Shown here: positions 1 through 5,448 of the stretch, piece by piece
Layout: every line of letters begins with the position of its first letter
How positions within the stretch are numbered: position 1 is the stretch's first letter
NCBI GenBank assembly: GCA_018903185.1
Contig: JAHIQV010000077.1
Span: 1 to 5,448 of the forward strand
DNA: 5,448 bases
Origin: Gammaproteobacteria bacterium
Lineage (GTDB): Bacteria > Pseudomonadota > Gammaproteobacteria > Burkholderiales > Burkholderiaceae_C
Direction of reading: 5' to 3'
Made by a program: the position numbers and the translations under genes
The notes under the pieces: generated by a model
What the model was told of the DNA's origin: nothing
The model's input: the letters and a program-made list of their open reading frames with translations, nothing else
Databases searched by the model: none

Positions 1-743
1 CCCCGCTGATGCTGCCCCCGGCCGAACGCCGCCGGGCCCCGGTGACGGTGACGGTGACGGTGGCGCTGGCGCTGGCGGCCAGTGAAGAAGCCATCCGCGC
101 ATCGGGTCAGGAACCCGGCGGTTTGCGCGCCGTGTTCTGCTCGGCCCACGGCGACCTGCCCATCATCGACCACCTCTGCAGCACGCTGGTGCACACGCCT
201 CTGCTGGTATCGCCGACCCGGTTCCTGCATTCCATCCACAATGCGCCCGTGGGCCTGTGGAGCATGCTCAACAACAACGTCCACGCCAACACCGCCGTCA
301 ATGGCGCCGGTCACAGTTTTGCCAGTGGCCTGCTGGAGGCCCTGGTGCTGTGCGAGGCCGAACGCTGCCCGGTGCTGCTCACGGGCTACGACACCGCCGC
401 GGTGGGCGCACTGAAACACACCACCCGCAGCGAGGGCGCTCTGGCGGTGGCGCTGGTCCTGAATCCGGAAAGCACCCGCCACACACAGGCCACCTGGCGC
501 TGGCGGCTGGCAACGGGTCGCGTCGCCGAGCCGGACCTGCGCAGCGACGCGGCGCGCGCGCTGGGCGGCAACGGCATGTCCAGCGCGCTGCCGGTGTTCG
601 AGTCGCTGGCGCGGGAAGAACGGGCATCGCTGGCGCTGCCGCTCTCGCTCCATCAAACCCTGTGCATCGATGTCGCCGCGCCAGATGACGATGCCCCGGC
701 GCAGCGACATCCGGCCACCGCCGATGCCCTGGGCGGCCGATGA
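1..743 (+). CDS. Beta-ketoacyl synthase-like chain length factor (5' partial)
   Basis: This looks like the small 'beta-ketoacyl synthase, N-terminal-like' family (Pfam Ketoacyl-synt_2 type) found in aryl-polyene and xanthomonadin-type clusters, where it acts as a non-catalytic partner of a ketosynthase. Seen, numbering from the first ATG (base 9): LPPAERRRAP at residues 2-11, SPTRFLHSIHNAP at 68-80 and FASGLLEA at 104-111. The last segment aligns with the CxSG nucleophile loop of true ketosynthases, but F104 sits where the catalytic Cys would be, so it should not condense chains on its own. The frame is open to the left edge (first full codon at base 3). From family memory, LPPAERRRAP is internal to the protein, so I treat the gene as truncated by the window edge and the ATG at base 9 as an internal Met. 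The stop TGA is 741-743; the halogenase-like gene follows after 40 bases, suggesting co-transcription. A hexanucleotide repeat lies at 42-77. Family call firm; role inferred. Confidence 0.85.
   Translation, partial: PLMLPPAERRRAPVTVTVTVALALAASEEAIRASGQEPGGLRAVFCSAHGDLPIIDHLCSTLVHTPLLVSPTRFLHSIHNAPVGLWSMLNNNVHANTAVNGAGHSFASGLLEALVLCEAERCPVLLTGYDTAAVGALKHTTRSEGALAVALVLNPESTRHTQATWRWRLATGRVAEPDLRSDAARALGGNGMSSALPVFESLAREERASLALPLSLHQTLCIDVAAPDDDAPAQRHPATADALGGR
42..77 (+). repeat. In-frame hexanucleotide tandem repeat (GTGACG x3, then variants)
   Basis: Six consecutive hexamers: GTGACG at 42-47, 48-53 and 54-59, then GTGGCG at 60-65, then CTGGCG at 66-71 and 72-77. They are in frame with the chain length factor gene and encode Val-Thr x3, Val-Ala, Leu-Ala x2, directly after RRRAP. 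Because the unit is six bases, gain or loss of a copy changes the protein by two residues without a frameshift. From memory, related proteins have RRRAP followed by about one residue and then TVxLAL, so roughly four residues look inserted here. Confidence 0.8.
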
Positions 744-767
744 AACAAGCCGTTCCGAACCGCGTTT

Positions 768-771
768 GAGG
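768..771 (+). promoter_or_regulatory. Probable ribosome binding site for the first halogenase-like gene
   Basis: GAGG lies 12 bases upstream of the ATG at 784, a slightly long but workable spacing. It supports the start at 784 over in-frame ATGs further upstream (670, 685, 691, 724), which fall inside the preceding gene. Confidence 0.35.
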
Positions 772-783
772 CGATACTCCACC

Positions 784-2421
784 ATGGTCAACACCCCTCC
801 CCTTCACGACGTCGTCATCCTCGGTGGCGGCCTGGCCGGGCTCACGCTGGCCATGCAACTGAAACGGCGCGAACCGGACATCGACATCCTGGTGCTGGAG
901 CGGCGCGCTCACCCGGTTCCCGAGGCCATCCACAAGATCGGCGAATCGTCCGTCGAAATCGGCGCGCACTACTTCGACAAGGTGCTTGGCCTCGGCGAAC
1001 ACCTCAGGGACAAGCAACTGCGCAAGTTTGGCTTCCGCTTCTTCTTCTCCGAAGGTCGGCGCGACATTGACCAGGTCACCGAGATCGGCGCCAGCCGCCA
1101 CCTGTCGGTGCCCAGCTACCAGATGGACCGCGGCATTTTCGAGAACTTCCTCGCGATCGAAGCCCAGAACCGGGGCATCCGCTTTGTCGAGACCGCCATG
1201 GTGCGGCAGGTCGAACTGACCGACGGGGAACCGGGTTCCCATGCGACGCACCAGGTGGTTTACGAACATCAGGGCGCATCCCACACCGTCAACGCGCGCT
1301 GGGTGGTGGACGCCTGTGGCCGCGCCGGCCTGCTCAAGCGCAAACTGAACCTGGCCGAACTCAACGACCACCCGGCCCATGCGGTCTGGTTCCGCATCAA
1401 GGACCGCATCCACATCGACGGCTGGAGCGACAACACCGCCTGGCGCGAGCGCTGCGACCCGCAGGCGCGCTGGCTCTCCACCAACCACCTGGTGGGCGCC
1501 GGCTACTGGGTCTGGCTCATCCCGCTGTCGTCCGGCTCCCACTCGGTTGGCATCGTGGCCGATCCGGCGATCCACCCGCTGGACCGCATGGACAGCTTCG
1601 ACAAGGCCATGACCTGGCTGGAGCAGTACCAGCCGCTGCTGTTCGACGAACTGGACCCCAAGCGGCACCTGCTGCAGGACTTCGCCTTCTTCAAGCGCTT
1701 CTCCTATGGGTGCAAACAGGTGTTTTCGGCCGACCGCTGGGCGCTCACCGGCGAGGCCGGCCTGTTCCTGGACCCTTTCTATTCACCGGGCAGCGACTTC
1801 ATCGCCATCAGCAACACCTACATCACCGAGCTGATCGCCATGGACCGGCGCGGCGAGCGGCTGGGCGCACGCACGCAGATCTTCGACCAGCTGTTCCATT
1901 CCTTCTATGACAGCACCATGGTGCTGTACCAGGACCAGTACCCGCTGTTTGGCGATCCGGAAGTGCTGCCGGTCAAGGTGATCTGGGACTACACCTACTA
2001 CTGGGGCGTGCTGGCCCAGTTCTTCTTCCACCAGCGCCTGACCGATCTCTCGTCGCTCGCGGCTTTGCGCAGCGAACTGGCCGAGTGCCAGCAAATCAAC
2101 GTGCTGGTGCAGGCGTTCCTGCGCCAGTGGTCGCTGGTGAGCCAGAAGCGCAACCCGGCGGTGATGCTCGACCAGGCCGAGATACCCTGGTTCGCGGAAC
2201 TCAACCGCAGCCTGAACGACGATCTGGACACCGAAGCATTCCTGGTGCGCATCCGCGAATCCCATGCGCGCCTGAAACAGCTGGCTGGCGAGATCATGCT
2301 GCGGGCCCTGGCCGATCATCCGGACCTCAACGCCGACGAACTGGCCGCGTTGCTGCCGGCGACCGCTGATGCGCCGTCGCGCTCGAACGGCGCCCGCATG
2401 CTGCCCGAAACGGTTTTCTGA
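784..2421 (+). CDS. FAD-dependent halogenase-like oxidoreductase (tryptophan halogenase family), 545 aa
   Basis: Predicted cytoplasmic flavoprotein of the flavin-dependent halogenase superfamily. Visible motifs: Rossmann FAD site GGGLAG at 14-19 and the acidic residue at the end of the second strand in VLER (37-40); IGES at 52-55; a lysine at K81 in RKFGFRFFF, near the catalytic-Lys position (K79) of PrnA/RebH; WVWLIP at 242-247, matching the halogenase WxWxIP motif; and the C-terminal FAD segment GEAGLFLDPFYSPG at 323-336. About 200 further residues follow, with an aromatic patch WDYTYYW at 401-407, making it larger than its neighbour at 2555. Known for the family: FADH2 and O2 make hypohalous acid, which is relayed to the Lys; a separate flavin reductase is needed. 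Inferred: substrate is an aryl or polyenyl chain on a carrier protein. It could instead be a non-halogenating oxidase or hydroxylase. The frame is open upstream to ATG 670, but the Rossmann strand begins right after 784. Halogenase-like family is firm; activity is not. Confidence 0.85.
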   Translation: MVNTPPLHDVVILGGGLAGLTLAMQLKRREPDIDILVLERRAHPVPEAIHKIGESSVEIGAHYFDKVLGLGEHLRDKQLRKFGFRFFFSEGRRDIDQVTEIGASRHLSVPSYQMDRGIFENFLAIEAQNRGIRFVETAMVRQVELTDGEPGSHATHQVVYEHQGASHTVNARWVVDACGRAGLLKRKLNLAELNDHPAHAVWFRIKDRIHIDGWSDNTAWRERCDPQARWLSTNHLVGAGYWVWLIPLSSGSHSVGIVADPAIHPLDRMDSFDKAMTWLEQYQPLLFDELDPKRHLLQDFAFFKRFSYGCKQVFSADRWALTGEAGLFLDPFYSPGSDFIAISNTYITELIAMDRRGERLGARTQIFDQLFHSFYDSTMVLYQDQYPLFGDPEVLPVKVIWDYTYYWGVLAQFFFHQRLTDLSSLAALRSELAECQQINVLVQAFLRQWSLVSQKRNPAVMLDQAEIPWFAELNRSLNDDLDTEAFLVRIRESHARLKQLAGEIMLRALADHPDLNADELAALLPATADAPSRSNGARMLPETVF

Positions 2422-2554
2422 AGACCCGGACCGCCCACCGCCCTACCGGTGCCACGGCCTCGTGGCGCTGCATCCGCCGCCAGCTTTCCATCCGGTCGGA
2501 GAGACTATCATTCGGGGCTTCCAGCCGCCCATCGGCATTCCAGAGTCCCATCCC
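2422..2554 (+). promoter_or_regulatory. 133-base gap: hairpin at 2447-2470 and weak promoter-like elements
   Basis: This is the only sizeable non-coding gap. A stem-loop spans 2447-2470: ten pairs (two G-U wobbles) around the loop GCCT at 2457-2460, the inner six pairs being GCCACG/CGTGGC. No T-run follows, so it is not a standard rho-independent terminator. Downstream, TATCAT at 2506-2511 resembles a -10 box, with TTTCCA at 2485-2490 as a poor -35 at only 15 bases spacing. AGAG at 2542-2545, nine bases before the ATG at 2555, is a weak ribosome binding site. The gap may hold an internal promoter or a messenger processing or stability element; neither is certain. Confidence 0.3.
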
Positions 2555-3889
2555 ATGAATCCAAAGGCCCAGGGGGAACCAGGCCCAACCTGCGACGTGC
2601 TCGTGATCGGCGGCGGCCCGGCCGGCTCGACCGTGGCCAGCCTGCTGGCCGAGAAGGGGCACCACGTGGTGGTGCTCGAAAAAGCCCACCACCCCCGCTT
2701 CCACATCGGCGAATCCCTGCTGCCGGCCAACCTGCCGCTGTTCGAAAAGATGGGCATCGCCGATCAGATCAGGGCGATCGGCATGCACAAGCCCGGCGCC
2801 GAGTTCGTGTCGCCCGATCACGATTGCACACAGACGTTTCATTTTGCCGATGCCTGGGACAAGTCCATGCCCAGCGCCTACCAGGTCCGACGCGCGGACT
2901 TCGATCACATCCTGTTCCGCCACGCCACCGGCAAGGGTGCCGTGACGCACGAAGGCGTCAAGGTCACGAAGGTGGATTTTCTGGCCCAGGGCGGTGCCGA
3001 CGTCAGCGCCCGCTGCGACGACGGTCACGAGATGCAATGGCGCGCGCGCTTCGTGATCGACGCCTCGGGGCGCGACACCTTTCTCGCCAACCGTTTCAAG
3101 ATCAAGCAGCGCAACCCGCGCCACAACAGCTCGGCCGTGTACGCGCACTTTGACGGCGCACAACGGCGCGAAGGCGCCGACGAGGGCAACATCACCATCT
3201 TCTGGTTTGCCCACGGCTGGTTCTGGTTCATTCCCCTCACCAACGGCACCACCAGCATCGGCATGGTGACCTGGCCGTACCACATGAAGACGCGCGGGCA
3301 GCGCAGCCTGCAGCAGTTCATGATGGACAACATCGCCACCTGTGCGCCGCTCGTCGAGCGCCTCAAGGACGCCCGCCAGGTCAGCCCGGCGGAGGCCACC
3401 GGCAATTTCTCCTACGTTTCGCAGCGCAACCACGGTGCCAGCTACCTGATGCTGGGCGATGCCTACGCCTTCATCGACCCGGTGTTTTCTTCCGGTGTCT
3501 GGCTGGCCATGCACAGCGCGGTGGTGGGCGCCGACACCGTCGACACCTGCCTGCGTGAACCGCGGCGGGCCGCTGCAGCGCTCAAGCGCTTCGACCGCAT
3601 CATGCGCCACGGACCGCGCGAGTTTTCCTGGTTCATCTACCGCGTCACCAACCCCATCATGCGCGACTTCCTCATGGGTCCCCGGAACGTGCTGCGGGTC
3701 AAGGAAGCGATCCTGTCGGTGCTCGCGGGCGACGTGTTCGGCAAGACGCCGATCTGGCGCTCCATCCTGGTGTTCAAGGCGATGTATTACACCGCCAACA
3801 TCCTTCAGCCCAAGCGCGCTTTCATGGCCTGGCAGCAGCGCCGCTTCAACATCCGCAAGGTGGACGACCCCGCCATGTACAACGCATGA
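2555..3889 (+). CDS. FAD-dependent halogenase-like oxidoreductase (NAD(P)/FAD-dependent family), 444 aa
   Basis: Second halogenase-superfamily flavoprotein, of the shorter type that often acts on carrier-protein-bound substrates (CndH/PltA-like in outline). Motifs: GGGPAG at 19-24 for FAD, E42 after the second strand, HIGES at 50-54, K79 in HKPGAEF (the position of the catalytic Lys in known halogenases), WFWFIP at 222-227 matching WxWxIP, and GDAYAFIDPVFSSG at 301-314. The C-terminal part, with LAGDVFGK and a basic end, looks intact. I place the start at ATG 2555 because the Rossmann strand DVLVIGG follows within 14 residues; the frame extends upstream to 2369, but that part overlaps the previous gene and reads as non-protein-like sequence. 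The ribosome binding site is weak. The stop overlaps the next start (ATGA). Only its core motifs resemble the protein at 784, so it is not a recent tandem duplicate. Halogenation is possible; desaturation or hydroxylation is the alternative. Confidence 0.87.
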   Translation: MNPKAQGEPGPTCDVLVIGGGPAGSTVASLLAEKGHHVVVLEKAHHPRFHIGESLLPANLPLFEKMGIADQIRAIGMHKPGAEFVSPDHDCTQTFHFADAWDKSMPSAYQVRRADFDHILFRHATGKGAVTHEGVKVTKVDFLAQGGADVSARCDDGHEMQWRARFVIDASGRDTFLANRFKIKQRNPRHNSSAVYAHFDGAQRREGADEGNITIFWFAHGWFWFIPLTNGTTSIGMVTWPYHMKTRGQRSLQQFMMDNIATCAPLVERLKDARQVSPAEATGNFSYVSQRNHGASYLMLGDAYAFIDPVFSSGVWLAMHSAVVGADTVDTCLREPRRAAAALKRFDRIMRHGPREFSWFIYRVTNPIMRDFLMGPRNVLRVKEAILSVLAGDVFGKTPIWRSILVFKAMYYTANILQPKRAFMAWQQRRFNIRKVDDPAMYNA

Positions 3890-4755
3890 CACCCAAGCAC
3901 AGCCGTCGTCCGGCACGGCATCCCTTGCAGCGGCTCGCCGCCTGTGCCTTGCTGCTGTGCAGCGCTGGCCAGACCGCACACGCCGCCGAAGAAAAGCCCC
4001 TGTGGGAAGCCGGCATCGGCGTGGCCACGGTCAGCTTCCCGGCTTACCGGGGGTCGGACCAGCACCACAACTTTCTCCTGCCCTCGCCCTACTTCGTCTA
4101 CCGCGGCGAGTTCCTGAAGGCCGATCGGGATGGCGTGCGTGCGCAATTGTTCGACTCGGATCGTGTGGAACTGACCTTCTCGGCCGCGCTCTCGCCGCCG
4201 GCCTCCAGCGATGACATCCGCGCACGCGCCGGCATGCCGGACCTGAAGGCGAACTTCGAACTCGGGCCGCAACTGAACCTGACCCTCTGGCGCACCGACG
4301 ATCGCGCCCGCCAGCTCAAACTGCTGCTGCCCCTGCGCTCGGCCTTCACGCTGGAGAAACAGTCCCGGAGCCTGGGCTGGGTGGTGCATCCCAAGCTCAA
4401 CATGGACATCAGCGACCTGTCCGGCTTCCCCGGCTGGAACCTGGGGCTGCAGCTCGGACCCCTGTTCGGCGACCGCAAGCAGCACGACTACTTCTACGGC
4501 GTCGATACCGCCTACGCCACCAGCGACCGGCCGGCCTACGCCGCGGGTGGCGGCTTTGCGGGCATGCAGGCCATCGTGGGCGTGTCCAAGCGCTACCCGA
4601 AACACTGGGTCGGTGCCTTCCTTCGCTACGACAACCTGAGCGGCGCCCGTTTCGTGGACAGTCCCCTGGTGCGCACCCGGAACTACGTCGCCGCCGGTGT
4701 GGCGGTGTCCTGGATCCTGGGTGAATCGACGACGCGTGTCCTGGTAGATGAGTGA
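3886..4755 (+). CDS. MipA/OmpV-family outer-membrane protein, 289 aa
   Basis: Predicted outer-membrane beta-barrel. The N-terminus is a Sec signal peptide: basic residues up to R17, a hydrophobic core LAACALLLCSAG at 17-28, and a likely cleavage after AHA (residue 33), leaving AEEK. The mature part opens with WEAGIGVATVSFPAYRGSDQ (40-59), the typical MipA/OmpV start with an early P-x-Y-x-G-S turn, followed by alternating hydrophobic strands (PSPYFVYRG, VELTFSAAL, LGLQLGPLFG, VGAFLRYDNL). Length suits the family. The family includes MipA, which scaffolds murein enzymes in E. coli, and OmpV-like porins; a role in pigment biosynthesis is not established. Its ATG overlaps the preceding stop and its end overlaps the acyltransferase start by 8 bases, with no good ribosome binding site of its own, so translational coupling is likely. 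Context suggests, as inference only, a role in placing or exporting an envelope pigment. The last strand (AVSWIL) is followed by an 11-residue tail. Confidence 0.85.
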   Translation: MTPKHSRRPARHPLQRLAACALLLCSAGQTAHAAEEKPLWEAGIGVATVSFPAYRGSDQHHNFLLPSPYFVYRGEFLKADRDGVRAQLFDSDRVELTFSAALSPPASSDDIRARAGMPDLKANFELGPQLNLTLWRTDDRARQLKLLLPLRSAFTLEKQSRSLGWVVHPKLNMDISDLSGFPGWNLGLQLGPLFGDRKQHDYFYGVDTAYATSDRPAYAAGGGFAGMQAIVGVSKRYPKHWVGAFLRYDNLSGARFVDSPLVRTRNYVAAGVAVSWILGESTTRVLVDE

Positions 4756-5448
4756 GCACCAGCCGCCGGGCCGTCCGCTGTGGACGCTGTACGAGCATGT
4801 CGCCATGCTCATCGGGCTGGGCAGCCTGGCCGCGCTGTGTCTGGCCTGGCTGCCGTTTGCCATGCTGTTGCACCCGGTGCTGCCGCGAGCGCTCGGTGAA
4901 CGCCTGGGTCGCCAGGTCATCATGGGGGGGTTCCGCGTCTACCTGCGGCTGCTCGGCGCCTTGTGCGCCTGCCGTTTTGACCTGACCGCGCTGGACACCC
5001 TGCGCGACCAGGGGCCGCTGATCATCGCGGCCAACCACCCGTCCCTGCTCGACGCGGTGCTGATCATCTCGCGGCTGCCCAACGTGGTCTGCGTCATGAA
5101 AGCGGGCCTGATGCGGCATCCCTTGTTCGGTTCGGCGGCGCGACTCGCGCGCTACATCCGCAACGACGGCATGTTGCAGATCGTCCAGCAAAGCCGGGAG
5201 GCGCTGCAGACCGGCGCGCAGGTGCTGATGTTTCCCGAAGGTACCCGCACCAAGGCTTTTCCGCTGGACCCGCTGACGCCGACGCTGGGGCTGATCACCA
5301 GGCGCTCGGGCGCCCCGGTGCAGACCGTGATCCTGGAGTTTTCAACCCCCTACCTCGGCAAGGCCTGGCCCCTGTTCCGCAAGCCAACGCTCCCGCTGCA
5401 CTGCCGCGCCCGCCTCGGTCGCCGGTTCGACGCCCCCAACGACCACCA
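4748..5448 (+). CDS. Lysophospholipid acyltransferase family protein (3' partial)
   Basis: Membrane acyltransferase of the PlsC/LPLAT superfamily, which moves an acyl chain from a thioester donor to a lipid or sugar hydroxyl. Reading from ATG 4748, 233 complete codons fit in the window without a stop. A hydrophobic anchor spans about residues 19-41. The catalytic HxxxxD motif is NHPSLLD, with H97 and D102; the block from MK at 117-118 to YIRNDG at 136-141 matches motif II; FPEGTRT at 162-168 is motif III, the acceptor-binding signature. A later Pro-containing segment (SGAPVQTVIL) fits motif IV. The 3' end is cut by the window edge, probably with a few tens of residues missing. The start overlaps the end of the MipA/OmpV gene by 8 bases (ATGAGTGA holds both the start and the stop), so it is likely coupled. 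In aryl-polyene and xanthomonadin-type clusters, acyltransferases of this family are thought to attach the pigment to a lipid; an ordinary phospholipid role cannot be excluded from sequence alone. Confidence 0.88.
   Translation, partial: MSEHQPPGRPLWTLYEHVAMLIGLGSLAALCLAWLPFAMLLHPVLPRALGERLGRQVIMGGFRVYLRLLGALCACRFDLTALDTLRDQGPLIIAANHPSLLDAVLIISRLPNVVCVMKAGLMRHPLFGSAARLARYIRNDGMLQIVQQSREALQTGAQVLMFPEGTRTKAFPLDPLTPTLGLITRRSGAPVQTVILEFSTPYLGKAWPLFRKPTLPLHCRARLGRRFDAPNDH

Noticed and set aside
670..783. Upstream in-frame start for the first halogenase-like gene, adding 38 residues
   Set aside because: The extension overlaps the chain length factor gene, is Pro/Arg-rich and lies before the Rossmann strand, which normally sits near the N-terminus; ATG 784 has a GAGG upstream.
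379..1668. Long open frame on the - strand (429 codons)
   Set aside because: It spans the antisense of two real genes, with low-complexity, His/Val/Ala/Arg-rich translation and no recognisable domain.
2447..2480. Rho-independent terminator after the first halogenase-like gene
   Set aside because: The stem is good but it is followed by CATCCGCC, not a T-run.
2369..2554. Upstream in-frame start for the second halogenase-like gene, adding 62 residues
   Set aside because: It overlaps the end of the previous gene and spans the hairpin; the translation is Pro/Arg/His-rich and the family starts close to the Rossmann strand.
3901..3912. Twin-arginine pair (SRRPA) in the MipA/OmpV N-terminus
   Set aside because: It lacks the hydrophobic and Lys residues of the Tat consensus, and outer-membrane barrels use the Sec route.
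3934..3945. Lipobox-like LAAC in the MipA/OmpV signal peptide
   Set aside because: The Cys sits at the start of the hydrophobic core, not at its end, and a good AHA cleavage site follows; the protein is a predicted barrel, not a lipoprotein.
2327..3979. Long open frame on the - strand (550 codons)
   Set aside because: It lies opposite the well-supported flavoprotein at 2555-3889 and its translation shows no family motifs. Long antisense frames are expected in GC-rich coding sequence.
3805..5191. Two overlapping - strand frames opposite the MipA/OmpV and acyltransferase genes
   Set aside because: The + strand genes have clear motifs and coupled starts; the antisense translations have no motifs.

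Overview
The window is a GC-rich stretch, with most third codon positions G or C, and every supportable gene lies on the + strand. The gene content resembles an aryl-polyene or xanthomonadin-type pigment locus of a Gram-negative proteobacterium. A Burkholderiales/Comamonadaceae-like betaproteobacterium is my best guess, but this rests on overall style and family memory, not on a marker gene.

Layout from left to right: (1) a 5'-truncated beta-ketoacyl synthase-like 'chain length factor' protein, ending at 743; (2) a large FAD-dependent, tryptophan-halogenase-like protein, best start 784, ending at 2421; (3) a 133-base gap holding a 10-bp-stem hairpin and a weak promoter-like stretch; (4) a second, shorter FAD-dependent halogenase-like oxidoreductase, 2555-3889; (5) a MipA/OmpV-family outer-membrane protein, 3886-4755, whose ATG overlaps the previous stop (ATGA); (6) a lysophospholipid-acyltransferase-family protein starting at 4748, which overlaps the previous gene by 8 bases and runs off the right edge. 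Genes 4-6 are tightly coupled. Genes 1-2 are 40 bases apart and read as one transcription unit, which probably began before the window.

Proposed joint role (inference): the chain length factor pairs with a catalytic ketosynthase encoded outside the window to build a polyene acyl chain. One or both flavoproteins modify the carrier-bound aryl or polyene chain, by halogenation or oxidation. The membrane acyltransferase moves the product onto a lipid, and the outer-membrane barrel helps place or accommodate the pigment in the envelope. The ketosynthase, acyl carrier proteins, ketoreductase, dehydratase, aryl-activating ligase and flavin reductase expected for such a system are not in this window.

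The most notable points are two dissimilar halogenase-like enzymes side by side, both with the WxWxIP motif and a lysine at about the known catalytic position, and an in-frame hexanucleotide repeat inside the chain length factor gene. No RNA genes, CRISPR arrays, insertion sequences or clear rho-independent terminators were seen.
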